Source: Streptomyces sp. NBC_01669
Lineage (GTDB): Bacteria; Actinomycetota; Actinomycetes; Streptomycetales; Streptomycetaceae
Direction of reading: 5' to 3'
Assembly: GCF_026339735.1 (NCBI RefSeq)
Contig: NZ_JAPEQG010000001.1
Span: forward strand, 3,348,001-3,412,000
DNA: 64,000 nucleotides
Positions 34,960 to 45,200 of this stretch are shown here, piece after piece. Each line of letters opens with the position of its first letter. Position 1 is the stretch's first letter. The notes under the pieces are model-generated. The model was not told where the DNA came from. It searched no databases and worked only from the letters and a program-made list of their open reading frames with translations. The translations under genes were made by a program, and so were the position numbers.

Positions 34960-35823
34960 TCACGCCGCTGCGCCGAGCTGCGAGGCGGCCGCGGCCACTG
35001 TCTGTTCGAGAAGGACCGCGACGGTCATCGGTCCGACGCCGCCCGGGACCGGGGTGATCAGCCGTGCCCGCTCGGCCGCGGTCTCGTAGTCGACATCGCC
35101 GACGTTGCCGTCGTTGTATCCGGCGTCGAGCACCACCGCACCCGGCTTGATGTCCGCACCGGCGATGAAGCGCGGCTTGCCGACCGCGGCCAGCAGCACG
35201 TCCGCCTGCTGCACGATCGACGGGAGGTCGGCCGTCCGTGAGTGGCAGTACGTCACGGTGGCGTCCCGGCCGAGCAGCAGCATCCCGGCGGGCTTGCCCA
35301 GAATGGCGCTGCGGCCCACGACGACCGCGTGCTTGCCCGCGAGGTCGACCTCGTACTCGTCGAGGAGGCGCATGATGCCGCCGGGTGTGCAGGAGACGAA
35401 GCCGGGAAGGCCGAAACTCATCGCCGCGAACGAGTGCATGGTGACCCCGTCGACGTCCTTGGCCGGGTCGATCGCCTCGAAGGCGGCGCGTTCGTCGATG
35501 TGGGGACCGACGGGATGCTGCAGCAGGATGCCGTGCACATCGGGGTCGTTCGACAGTGCGGTGACCGCGTCCACCACGTCCTGGGTGGTGGAGGTGGCAG
35601 GAAGGGCCACGTGCCGTGACGCGATGCCCGCGCTTTCGCAGCGGCGACGCTTCATCCGGACGTAGGTCACCGACGCCGGGTCGTCGCCGACCAGCACGGT
35701 CGCCAGGCAGGGTGCCTTCCCGGTGCGCAGCCGGAGTTCCGCCACTGTCGCGGCGCTGGTCTCGATGATGCGGCGGGCGAGAGCGGTGCCATCCATCGGA
35801 CGGGCTGTCTGTGTCTGGGCCAC
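34960..35823 (-). CDS. FolD-type methylenetetrahydrofolate dehydrogenase/cyclohydrolase
   Basis: A 287-aa bifunctional one-carbon enzyme. The catalytic Tyr and Lys are in SVTYVRMKRRR, the Asp-rich substrate loop in DPAKDVDGVTMHS, the NADP motif in VVVGRSAILGKPAG and the C-terminal signature in PVPGGVGPMTVAVL. The GTG 35823 start follows AGGAG by 7 bp. The sequence differs clearly from the Streptomyces housekeeping FolD as I remember it (for example HPVGPHIDE in place of the usual QLPLP), so this may be a second paralogue. No folate genes are adjacent. Confidence 0.85.
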   Translation of the reverse strand: MAQTQTARPMDGTALARRIIETSAATVAELRLRTGKAPCLATVLVGDDPASVTYVRMKRRRCESAGIASRHVALPATSTTQDVVDAVTALSNDPDVHGILLQHPVGPHIDERAAFEAIDPAKDVDGVTMHSFAAMSFGLPGFVSCTPGGIMRLLDEYEVDLAGKHAVVVGRSAILGKPAGMLLLGRDATVTYCHSRTADLPSIVQQADVLLAAVGKPRFIAGADIKPGAVVLDAGYNDGNVGDVDYETAAERARLITPVPGGVGPMTVAVLLEQTVAAAASQLGAAA

Positions 35824-36057
35824 GCTTCACTCCTGAGCGTCACTTGGATCACGAGGATCACGATGAATCGCCCAGGCGCACGGCATCGACGGTTGTCGAG
35901 TGTTTTCGTCGGACCGCTCCCCGGTGGTACTCCACCTCAGCGCCAGTCACGGCCCGGGTCCAGATTAACGGACCGGAGCATCCTGGGGGGAGTAACGCGG
36001 CGCAGTGGAGGGCGGACCCCGGCCGTGCGTGCTCCGTCGTCCGCCCCGCACCGTGTG

Positions 36058-37005
36058 TCAGCCGACGCTGCCCGGCTTCGGGAGCGGCTTGCCGTACCAG
36101 AGCTCGATCAGACGGGCCGCGATCGAGATGCCGAACGGGGGCAGGATCTCGCCCGATTCGAAGGCCGCCGTCAGGTCCTCGCGGGAGAACCAGCGCGCCT
36201 CCTCGATCTCCTCGCCGTCGACGTTGATCTCCGACGACGTGGCCCGCGCCATGAAGCCCAGCATCAGGCTGGACGGGAAGGGCCAGGGCTGGCTGGCGAT
36301 GTACTCGACCTCACCGACCGTGACACCCGCCTCCTCGAACACCTCGCGGGCGACGGACTGCTCGATCGACTCCCCGGGCTCGACGAAGCCCGCGAGCGTC
36401 GAGAACCTGCCCTCCGGCCAGTGCACCTGACGGCCCAGCAGGGCGCGGTCCTGGTCGTCCGTCACCAGCATGATCACCGCCGGGTCGGTGCGCGGGTAGT
36501 GCTCGGCGCCGCAGGCCTGGCAGCGGCGGATGTGGCCGGCCGCTGCGATGACGGTGCGTTCGCCGCAGCGGGAGCAGAAGCGGTGCAGCCGCTGCCAGTT
36601 CTCCAGCGCCACCGCATGCGCCATCAGCCCCGCGTCGCGTGGGCCGAGGAGCAGTCCGGCCTCGCGCAGCCCGGCCGGGCGCGCCGGCTGGTCCATGCGG
36701 CCGGGCAACGAGTCCTTCTGGAGCGCGAAGTAGCTGACGCCGTCCTCGTCGGTACCGAGGAAGTAGCGGTGGGTCTCGGTGACCGGGGCCTCGAAGGCCG
36801 GGGTCATGACGATCTCCGTGCCGCCGTCGGCGGTGTCGTCGATCAGCACCTGCCCGCCGGAGACCACGAAGACCCGGGTGGTCGGGTGGCTCCAGGCGGC
36901 GGAGAGCCAGGCCTCGTCGAGGCGGTGGTGCGCGGCGCGGTCGATGCCGCTGGGCGCGGTGAGACCGATGGGCCGGTCTGTGGTGGCGTTGTCGAAGGTG
37001 CTCAC
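36058..37005 (-). CDS. nudC: NAD(+) diphosphatase NudC
   Basis: A 315-aa enzyme cleaving NAD(H) and removing NAD caps from RNA. It shows the zinc ribbon (FCSRCGERT and RCQACGAEHYP), the Nudix box (GFVEPGESIEQSVAREVFEE) and the NudC-specific SQPWPFPSSLM motif directly after it. The GTG 37005 start is used. It lies downstream of the M20 peptidase gene by 44 bp on the same strand. The gene has the same neighbours in mycobacteria (Rv3199c). Confidence 0.93.
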   Translation of the reverse strand: MSTFDNATTDRPIGLTAPSGIDRAAHHRLDEAWLSAAWSHPTTRVFVVSGGQVLIDDTADGGTEIVMTPAFEAPVTETHRYFLGTDEDGVSYFALQKDSLPGRMDQPARPAGLREAGLLLGPRDAGLMAHAVALENWQRLHRFCSRCGERTVIAAAGHIRRCQACGAEHYPRTDPAVIMLVTDDQDRALLGRQVHWPEGRFSTLAGFVEPGESIEQSVAREVFEEAGVTVGEVEYIASQPWPFPSSLMLGFMARATSSEINVDGEEIEEARWFSREDLTAAFESGEILPPFGISIAARLIELWYGKPLPKPGSVG

Positions 37006-37049
37006 AGGTGCTTCCTACTCCCCCGGGATGGATCGGGTGTTCAGAGGAT

Positions 37050-38444
37050 TCAGCGGAGTGCGGTGGACAGTTCGCCCCAGAGGTGGGCGGTCGTCTGCAC
37101 GCCCTTGAGCAGGAGGTCCAGCTCCACCTTCTCGTTGGGGGCGTGCCAGCCGTCGGACGGTACGGAGATGCCCAGGAAGAGGACGGGGGCGTCGAGCACG
37201 TCCTGCAGGTCGGCGGCGGGCCCCGAGCCTCCTTCGCGGGTGAAGAGGATCTTCTGGCCGAAGGCCCGTCCCATGGCGCGGGCCACGGCCTGCAGGGCGG
37301 GGTGGTCCAGCGGGGTCAGGCAGGGGCGGGTGGCGGGGGCGAAGGTGATCCGATGGCGGATGCCGACCGGGAACTGCGCCTCGGCCCAGGCCCGGACGGC
37401 CTGTTGGACGTGGTCGGGGTCCTGGCCCGCGACCAGCCGGAAGCTGATCTTCACGAGGGCGGAGGACGGAATGATGGTCTTGCTTCCGGCGCCCTGGTAG
37501 CCGCCACCGATGCCGTTGACCTCGGCCGTGGGGCGCGCCCAGATGCGCTCCAGCGTGGAGTAGCCGGCCTCGCCCGTCGCGGCCTGCGACTTGGCGGTAC
37601 GCAGCCAGCCGGCCTCATCGAAGGGGAGCTCGGCGAAGAGGGCGCGCTCGGTGTCGGTGAGTTCCGTCACGCCGTCGTAGAAACCGGGGATCGCGACCCG
37701 TCCGTCCGCGTCGTGCAGCGCGGCGACGAGGCGGGCCACGGCGGTCGCCGGGTTGGGGACGGCGCCGCCGAACGATCCGGAGTGGATGTCCTGCTCGGGG
37801 CCGTGGAGCTCGATCTCGCACTCGGCGAGACCGCGCATGCCGGTGCAGACCGTCGGGGTCGTCTCGTCCCACATGCCGGTGTCGGAGACGATCACGGCGT
37901 CGGCGGCGAGGCGCGCGGCCTGCTGCTCGACCAGGGCGCGGAAGTGCGGGGAGCCGGACTCCTCCTCGCCCTCGACGAGGAGCTTGAGGTGGACGGCAGG
38001 GGTGGTGCGGCCGGTGGCGGCGAGGTGGGCCCGGACGCCGAGGGTGTGGAAGAACACCTGGCCCTTGTCGTCGGCGGCGCCGCGCCCGTACATCCGGCCG
38101 TCCCGGATCACCGGTTCGAACGGGTCGGTGTCCCAGCCGTCCTCCCGGGCGGCGGGCTGCACGTCGTGGTGGCCGTAGACGAGGACGGTCGGGGCGTCCA
38201 GGTCCTCGGACGGCCACTCGGCGAAGACGGCGGGGGCGCCCGGCGTCTCCCAGACCTCCGTGACCGGGAAGCCGGTCTCCTTGAGCTTGGCGGACAGCCA
38301 CTCGGCGCTGCGCCGTACGTCTCCGTCGTGCTCCGGCTGGGCGGACACGGAGGGGATGCGCAGCCACTCGGCAAGGTCGTCGAGGAAGGCTGTGCGGTGC
38401 TGTTCGGTGTACGTACGGACGGCGCTGTCCGGGGTGTCGCTCAT
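37050..38444 (-). CDS. M20-family dipeptidase
   Basis: A 464-aa zinc aminoacyl-peptidase of the M20 (CNDP/PepV-like) group. Metal-binding and catalytic residues are in VLVYGHHDVQPAA, RGAADDKGQVFF, LVEGEEESGSP and VSDTGMW; a late GISVPSDGWHAPNE holds the final His. The dimerisation insert lies between. ATG 38444 is the conserved start (MSDTPDSAVRTY); the frame stays open upstream only as a shadow of adnB. It begins 10 bp after the adnB stop, so probably cotranscribed with adnB and followed by nudC. Confidence 0.9.
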   Translation of the reverse strand: MSDTPDSAVRTYTEQHRTAFLDDLAEWLRIPSVSAQPEHDGDVRRSAEWLSAKLKETGFPVTEVWETPGAPAVFAEWPSEDLDAPTVLVYGHHDVQPAAREDGWDTDPFEPVIRDGRMYGRGAADDKGQVFFHTLGVRAHLAATGRTTPAVHLKLLVEGEEESGSPHFRALVEQQAARLAADAVIVSDTGMWDETTPTVCTGMRGLAECEIELHGPEQDIHSGSFGGAVPNPATAVARLVAALHDADGRVAIPGFYDGVTELTDTERALFAELPFDEAGWLRTAKSQAATGEAGYSTLERIWARPTAEVNGIGGGYQGAGSKTIIPSSALVKISFRLVAGQDPDHVQQAVRAWAEAQFPVGIRHRITFAPATRPCLTPLDHPALQAVARAMGRAFGQKILFTREGGSGPAADLQDVLDAPVLFLGISVPSDGWHAPNEKVELDLLLKGVQTTAHLWGELSTALR

Positions 38445-38454
38445 GGTCTTGAGC

Positions 38455-41400
38455 CTATCGGCCTGCGGGAGGTGGCTCGTCCCACAGGATTTGTTCGAGC
38501 TCGGCCCGGCCGGGGAGATCGGCGGGGTGGACGGCCTCTCCGGTGCGGACGAACAGGAACGTGGTGGTGACGGAGTCGAGTGGTACGTCGTGCAGTTCGG
38601 CCCAGGCGAGGCGATAGACGGCCAGCTGCAGTGGGTCGGCCGTGCGGACGGCCGAGGTGTCTTCGTGGCCGTGGGGGGCGTGACGGGTCGTCTTCCAGTC
38701 GACGATCTCGTAGGTGACCCCGTCCGCACCTTCCGTGCGGTACACGGCGTCGATCCGGCCCCGGACCACGCGGCCCGCGAGCGTGATCTGGAACGGTGTC
38801 TCGACGCGGTACGGGGTGCGGTGGGCGTACGGGGTCCGCTCGAAGGCCTCCTTGAGCGCGGCGAGGTCGCGCTCGTCCGCGATGTCGGTATCGCTCCCGT
38901 CGCCGCCGGGCAGCTCGTCGGGGCCGAGCATGGGCAGCGGCAGCTCCTCGAAGCGGGCCTCCACCCAGGCATGGAACCTGGTGCCCCGGCGGGCCGCGGG
39001 CGCAGGCGGCCGCGGCATGGGCCGGGCCAGCTCCTGGGCGAAGCCGTCGGGGTCGTCGGCGAGCCTCAGCAGCTGCGTGGCGGAGAGCGAGGCGGGCACG
39101 AGGACCTCGCGCACGGTGGCGCGGGCGCGGCGCAGCTCACCGGCGAGCGCGTCGAGGTCCCGGTCCCAGGAGGCGAGGGTGCGCGTCTCCTCCGGGGTGA
39201 GCCGTGAGGGGGTCCGGGCGGCGGGGACGTGGGGGGCGGGGATCCGAGGGGCCGATGGCGTGGGGGCGGGGTCCGCGGGAGGTTCGCTCGACAGGGAGTC
39301 CCAGTCCGCGGCCTCATCGGGGTACGGCTCGTCGTCCGGGTACGGCTCGTCGTCGGCATACCGCTGGTCGTCCGGTGCCGCGGGGTACGCCCCCGGCGCC
39401 GCACCCGCCGCCGACTCCCCCGCCAGCGTCTCCAGGTGGGCCAGCACCGTCTCCGCGGCCGCCCGGCGGCGGGCCAGCGCCGTGTCGTCCAGCGGGAGCG
39501 GCCAGGCGTGGTCGGCGGCCGCCTCCGCGAGGGCCGGGTTCTCCTCGTCCTCGGCCGGCTCGTCCGCCCATGCCTCGATCTCGCCGTGTCCGGCAACGCA
39601 GTGCTCGTACAGCGCCTGCAGGAAGTCCGACGGGCCGCGCGGCTTCTTCTGGGCCGGCCCCCACCAGTGGCCGGAGCCGAGCAGCAGGCTGCGCGGCCGG
39701 GTGAAGGTGACGTAGCCGAGGCGGAGTTCCTCGGTGTGCTGGTGCTCCTTCATCTCCTCCTTGAACCCCCCCAGCCCCTTGGCGTCCCAGGAGTGGATGA
39801 CGGGCAGGGTGGGTGCGTCGCCGCGCAGGGCGTGCGGAAGGACCTTGGACTGGGAGGTCCAGGCGTCGCGGGACCGGGCGCTGGGGAACTGTCCGGTGAC
39901 CAGGCCGGGCACGGCGACGACGTCCCACTCCAGGCCCTTGGACTTGTGGGCGGTGAGGACCTTGACGGTGTTCTCGCCGCCGGGCAGTGCGTTGTCCAGA
40001 CCCTTCTCGTACTGGACGGCGGTGCGCAGGAAGCCGAGGAAGGCCAGCAGCGTGGCCTCGCCGTCTGCTGCGGCGAAGCGGGCCGCGACGTCCAGGAAGT
40101 TGGCGAGGGTCTCGCGGCGGCGGGCGGCCAGCGCGTACGGCGACGCGGAGAGCTCCACCTCGAGACCGGTGGTGGCGAGGACCCGGTGCAGCACGTCCAT
40201 GAGCGGGTCGGCCAGCGAGCGGCGCAGCTCGCGCAGTTCGGTGGCGAGGCGGGCGAAGCGGACGCGTGCCTCGGCGGAGAACGGCAGCCCGTCGTCCTCC
40301 GTACCACTCGATTCGAGGAAGGTGTCGAGGGCGTCGGCGAGCGAGATCACCTCGGCCGGGTCGATGCCTTCGACCGCTTCGGCGAGCCGGCGGTCGGGGT
40401 CGAAGTCGTCGTCGTCCGCATGAGCCGCGCGGTGGACGAGGAGGCGGGCGCGGCGGCCGAGGAGCGCCAGGTCGCGGGGGCCGATCCGCCAGCGGGGCCC
40501 GATGAGCAGCCGGACCAGGGAGGCGTTGGCGCCGGGGTCCTGGAGGACTTCGCAGACTGCGACGAGGTCGGCGACCTCGGGCAGGTGCAGCAGCCCCGAG
40601 AGGCCGACGACCTCGACGGGGATGTCGCGGGCGACGAGCGCGGCCTGGATCTCCGGGAAGTCGCCCGCCGTGCGGCACAGCACGGCGATCTCGCCGGGTT
40701 CCTTCCCGGTCCGTACGAGATGGGCGATCGAGTCGGCGAGCCAGTCGATCTCTTCGGTGTGGGTGCGCAGCAGGGCGCAGCGGACGATGCCGTCGCGTTC
40801 GGCGCCCGGGGCGGGGCTCAGCGCTTCGACGCCCTCGTGCATGGCGCGCAGCGGCTCGGCGAGCCCATTGGCGAGGTGCAGCAGGCGGCCGCCGCTGCGG
40901 CGGTTCTCGCTGAGGGAGTACCGGGTGGCGGGGGCGCCGTCGGCGTGCGGGAAGTGGTGCGGGAAGTCGTCGAGGTTGGCGACGGAGGCGCCGCGCCAGC
41001 CGTAGATCGCCTGGCAGGGGTCGCCGACGGCGGTGACGGCGTGCCCGGACGCGGTGCCGTCGGGGCCGCTGCCGAAGAGGGCGGAGAGGAGCAGCCGCTG
41101 GGCGACGGAGGTGTCCTGGTACTCGTCGAGCAGGACGACCCGGTACTCGTCGCGCAGGATCGCGCCGACCTCGGGGCGGGTGAGGGCCAGTTCGGCGGAG
41201 AGCGCGATCTGGTCGCCGAAGTCGAGAAGGTCGCGGCTGCGCTTGGCATCCCGGTAGCGCCGGGTCAGCGAGAGCAGCTCGCGGCGGGCTTCGGCGGCTT
41301 CGGGGATCTTGCGCAGCTCGGCGTTGGTGAGCCGGGCCGTTTCCAGCGTTCGGAGGAGGTCGCTGTCGTACGCCGCGAGCTGCTCGGGGCGTACGAGATG

Positions 41401-41937
41401 CTCGGCCAGCTCGGCGTCGAGTGCCAGCAGATCGCTGACCAGGGTGGGGAACGACCTGGTCAGTGCCGGGTACGGGCCCGGGGCCTCGCGCAGCACGCGG
41501 GCGGCGAGCTGGTAGCGGGTGGCGTCGGCGAGGAGGCGGGTGGTGGGTTCGAGTCCTATGCGCAGCCCGTGTTCGGTGAGGAGCCGTCCGGCGAAGGCGT
41601 GGTACGTGGAGATGCTGGGCTCGCCCGGCGGGTTGTCCGGGTCGATGGCGTCCGGGTCGGTGACCCCGGCGGCGACGAGTGCCTTGCGGACGCGCTCGGC
41701 GAGCTCGCCCGCCGCCTTGTTCGTGAAGGTGAGTCCGAGTACCTGCTCCGGGGCGACCTGCCCGGTCCCGACCAGCCACACCACACGCGCCGCCATCACC
41801 GTGGTCTTCCCCGAACCGGCTCCGGCGACGATCACCTGCGGGGCCGGCGGCGCGGTGATGCAGGCCGTCTGCTCCGGGGTGAAGGGGATCCCGAGGAGCT
41901 CTTTGAGCTGCTCGGGATCGGTGATATGTGAGGACAC
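38455..41937 (-). CDS. adnB: Helicase-nuclease AdnB-like subunit (UvrD + PD-(D/E)XK)
   Basis: A 1160-aa DNA end-resection motor-nuclease. The N-terminal UvrD-like helicase has VIVAGAGSGKTTVMAARV (motif I), VVLLDEYQDTSVAQR (II), AVGDPCQAIYGWRG (III) and later GLEWDVVAVPG. A long disordered linker (about 815-905) follows. The C-terminal PD-(D/E)XK nuclease has YEIVDWKTTRH and LQLAVYRLAWAEL; it has no Cys cluster. The GTG 41937 start gives the conserved VSSHITDPEQL. Forms with AdnA the mycobacterial-type recombination complex that acts at double-strand breaks. The adnA stop lies 348 bp upstream, an unusually wide gap. Confidence 0.88.
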   Translation of the reverse strand: MSSHITDPEQLKELLGIPFTPEQTACITAPPAPQVIVAGAGSGKTTVMAARVVWLVGTGQVAPEQVLGLTFTNKAAGELAERVRKALVAAGVTDPDAIDPDNPPGEPSISTYHAFAGRLLTEHGLRIGLEPTTRLLADATRYQLAARVLREAPGPYPALTRSFPTLVSDLLALDAELAEHLVRPEQLAAYDSDLLRTLETARLTNAELRKIPEAAEARRELLSLTRRYRDAKRSRDLLDFGDQIALSAELALTRPEVGAILRDEYRVVLLDEYQDTSVAQRLLLSALFGSGPDGTASGHAVTAVGDPCQAIYGWRGASVANLDDFPHHFPHADGAPATRYSLSENRRSGGRLLHLANGLAEPLRAMHEGVEALSPAPGAERDGIVRCALLRTHTEEIDWLADSIAHLVRTGKEPGEIAVLCRTAGDFPEIQAALVARDIPVEVVGLSGLLHLPEVADLVAVCEVLQDPGANASLVRLLIGPRWRIGPRDLALLGRRARLLVHRAAHADDDDFDPDRRLAEAVEGIDPAEVISLADALDTFLESSGTEDDGLPFSAEARVRFARLATELRELRRSLADPLMDVLHRVLATTGLEVELSASPYALAARRRETLANFLDVAARFAAADGEATLLAFLGFLRTAVQYEKGLDNALPGGENTVKVLTAHKSKGLEWDVVAVPGLVTGQFPSARSRDAWTSQSKVLPHALRGDAPTLPVIHSWDAKGLGGFKEEMKEHQHTEELRLGYVTFTRPRSLLLGSGHWWGPAQKKPRGPSDFLQALYEHCVAGHGEIEAWADEPAEDEENPALAEAAADHAWPLPLDDTALARRRAAAETVLAHLETLAGESAAGAAPGAYPAAPDDQRYADDEPYPDDEPYPDEAADWDSLSSEPPADPAPTPSAPRIPAPHVPAARTPSRLTPEETRTLASWDRDLDALAGELRRARATVREVLVPASLSATQLLRLADDPDGFAQELARPMPRPPAPAARRGTRFHAWVEARFEELPLPMLGPDELPGGDGSDTDIADERDLAALKEAFERTPYAHRTPYRVETPFQITLAGRVVRGRIDAVYRTEGADGVTYEIVDWKTTRHAPHGHEDTSAVRTADPLQLAVYRLAWAELHDVPLDSVTTTFLFVRTGEAVHPADLPGRAELEQILWDEPPPAGR

Positions 41938-42285
41938 CCCACAGAGGCTAACCGGGCGCACCGACAACGTGCGGGGTCCGCGAGAAGGCCGGGACGTGCC
42001 TTGCCGGGAGGCCACCTGTGGTCCGGGTCGGGCACTGACCGCCGGCGATCGCATCCGGTCGCCTCGGGCGGCCACGCCCTGGGGACAGATGTGGCCTCCG
42101 CCACGGGCCGCTCCGGGGCCATCCCCGACCGGCGGCGCGGCCGCGCATGGATCGCACGGTGAGTGGGTGATCACAGCGGATGATCCGGACCGGAGGATCC
42201 TGCGGGACTGCCGCCTCAGGGGTGTCGCCGGCTGCACGCCTACGACCGCTGTGGTTCGACTCGACCGGCCGGAGCCGCAACCCGG
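41938..42285. other. 348-bp gap between adnA and adnB without a supportable gene
   Basis: Both frames of adnB's 5' side stay open to 42237, but the extra residues (about 100, Arg/Pro/Ala-rich) are not like any helicase N-terminus and have no ribosome-binding site at their start. The gap could hold an internal promoter or reflect an annotation of the adnB start that is too late. No hairpin typical of a terminator was seen. Confidence 0.45.
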
Positions 42286-45200
42286 TCACTCCAGGATGTG
42301 GCGGCCCTCGGGCTGAGCGCTGCACGAGGCCCGGAACGTGCAGTGGGTGCAGTGCTGCCCGGTCGTGGGTGTGAAGCGTTCGTCCAGGACCCGGCCCGCG
42401 GCCGTGGCCAGCAGGTCGGAGACCCATTCGGTGGTGGGCGGTTCCTGGGCCTGCACCTTGGGAAGGGCGTCGCCGCCCTCCTTCTTCGGGGCCGGCTGCC
42501 GCAGTTGGACGAGCTCGGCGCCACCGGGGACGGGGCGGTGGCCGTCGAAGATCTCGTCGACGGCCCCCTCCCGGACGGCCAGCTGGTACACGGCGAGCTG
42601 GGGATGGCGGGCGACCTCGTCCTTCGTCGGGGACTGCTTGCCGGTCTTGAAGTCGACGACGTACGCACGGCCGTCGGCGTCCCGTTCGACGCGGTCCATG
42701 GAGCCGCGGATCCGTACCTCGTACTCCCCCGCTTCGAGCGTCACGTCGAAGTCGTGCTCGCTCGCGGCGGAGGTGCGGCCGGTGCGGTCCATGACATGCC
42801 AGCGCAGAAAGCGTTCGAGGGCGACCCTCGCCTGCTCCTTCTCCTGCTGCGACTTCCAGGGGGCGTCGAAGACCAGCCCGTCCCAGACCGAGTCGAGGCG
42901 CTCCATCAGGACCGCCAGGTCGGCGGGGGTACGGCCGGAGGCGACCTCGTCGGCGAGTACGTGCACGACGTTGCCGAAGCCCTGCGCGGCCGTCGCCGGG
43001 GCGTCCGCCTTCACCTCGCGGCCGAGGAACCACTGCAGGGCGCAGGTGTTGGCCAGCTGGTCCAGTGCGCTGCCGGAGAGCGCCACGGGGTGGTCCCGGT
43101 CGCGGAGCGGGACGGCCGAGCGGGTCGGCTCGTACAGCCCCCACCAGCGGTACGGATGGGCCGACGGCACGAGCGGCTGGTCCTCGTCGTCCGTGAGCGC
43201 GGCCAGCCGGGCCAGCCGGTGGGCGGCCTCGTCGCGCAGGGCGTCGGAGGCGTCCGGGTCGACGGTGGTGGCGCGCAGCTCGGCGACGAGCGCGGCGACG
43301 GCGAGCGGGCGGCGCGGGCGTCCGGTGACGTCGCGCGGTTCGATGCCCAGCTCGGTGAGGAAGCGGGACGGCTGGTCGCCGTCGTCGGCGGGGGCCTTCA
43401 CCGCGGTGACGATCAGTCGTTCCCGTGCGCGGGTCGCCGCCACGTAGAAGAGGCGTCGTTCCTCGGCGAGGAGGGCGCCCGGGGTGAGCGGTTCGGCAAG
43501 ACCGTCGCGGCCGATCCGGTCCGCTTCGAGCAGCGAACCGCGGCGGCGCAGGTCCGGCCAGAGCCCCTCCTGCACCCCGGCGACGACAACCAGCCGCCAC
43601 TCCAGCCCCTTCGAGCGGTGCGCGGTCATCAGCCGTACGGCGTCGGGGCGTCCGACCCGCTTGGAGAGGGTGTCGGCGGCGATGTCCTGGGCGTCGATCT
43701 CTTCGAGGAAGTTGAGCGCGCCGCGGCCGCCGGTGCGTTCCTCGGCGCGGGCCGCGGTGTCGAAGAGTGCGCAGACGGCGTCGAGATCGCGGTCGGCGTT
43801 GCGGCCGCCCGCGCCGCCGCGCAGCGCGGCGCGTTCGAGCCGCCCCGGCCAGGGGGTGCCCGCCCACAGCTCCCACAGGGCCTCTTCGGCGGTGCCGCCG
43901 CCTTCGAGGAGTTCGCGTGCCTTGCGCAGCAGCGCACCGAAACGCTGGGCACCGCGGGCGTACGCGGGGTCGTGTGCGACGAGGCGTTCGGGTTCGGCGA
44001 GCGCGCGGGCCAGCAGCTCGCCGGAGGGCGGCGGTACCCGGTTCCCGGCGGCCCGCTCCTCGTCGCGCAGCGCCCGGCCGAGCCGGCGCAGATCGGCGGC
44101 GTCCATGGAGCCGAGGGGGGAGGTGAGGAGGGTGAGGGCGGTCTCGGTGTCGAGCCGGGGGGCGGCGGGCCCCTCGGACGCAGGGGCGGCGCCGTCGTCC
44201 GGGGCCGTCGGCTCCGCAGCCGTCGTGCGGTGCAGCGCGGCCGTGGCGACCGTGCGGAGGGCGGTGAGGAGCGGGGTCACAGCGGGTTCGTGGCGCAGCG
44301 GGAGGTCGTCGCCGTCGACCTCCAGAGGCACGCCCGCCGACGTCAGGGCGCGGCGCACCGCGGGGATCGTGCGGCCCCCGGCACGTACCAGCACTGCCAT
44401 CTCGTTCCATGGCACGCCGTCCTCCAGGTGGGCGCGGCGCAGCAGGTCGGCGATGTTGTCCAGCTCGGTGGAAGCGGTCGGGTAGGTGTACGTCTCGACG
44501 CGCCCGCCCTCGCGTACCGCGGCGAGCTCCCGGTGGGCGCGGACCTTCGCCGACGGCAGCCGGGTCAGCGGCATCCGGCGGGTGAGCAGCCGGGTGGCGG
44601 CCAGCAGCTGTGCGCCGGAGCGGCGCGACGTGGTGAGGACGCCGACCGGGGCCGGGCGGCCGTCCGCCCGCCGGAACGTCTCCGGGAAGTCGAGGATGCC
44701 GTTCACGTCGGCGCCCCGGAACGTGTAGATCGACTGGTCCGGGTCGCCGAAGGCGATCAGGTCCCGGCCGCCACCGGCCCTCGGCGCGCTCCCGCGGTTG
44801 CCCGCCAGCGCGTGCAGCAGCCGCACCTGCGCCGGGTCCGTGTCCTGGTACTCGTCGACGAACACCGCGTCGTACGCCCCGGCCAGCACCGCCGACACCT
44901 CGGGGCGCTCGGCCAGGAGCACCGCCCGGTGGACCAGCTCCGCGTAGTCCAGCACCCCCTGCGCGTCGAGCACGTCCAGGTACTCGGCGAGGAACGCTGC
45001 GGCCGCACCCCAGTCCGGGCGGCCGGTGCGGCGCGCGAAGTCGGCGAGGGCATCCGGGCCGAGGCCCAGCTCGCGGCTGCGGGCGAGCACCGCGCGTACC
45101 TCGTCGGCGAAGCCACGCGTGGTCAGGCAGGCCCGCAGCTCGTCGGGCCAGCGAATGTGCGCGATGCCCTCCTGTTCCAGTTCGAGCTGGCCGGCCAGGA

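Noticed and set aside
42001..42020. TTGCCGGGAGG near 42001 as a fourth copy of the CTAG repeat
   Set aside because: Only about 10 bases match and there is no GGCACTAG end; judged a chance match.
41938..42237. N-terminal extension of adnB to 42237
   Set aside because: About 100 Arg/Pro/Ala-rich residues without similarity to helicase N-termini; GTG 41937 gives the familiar start of the family.
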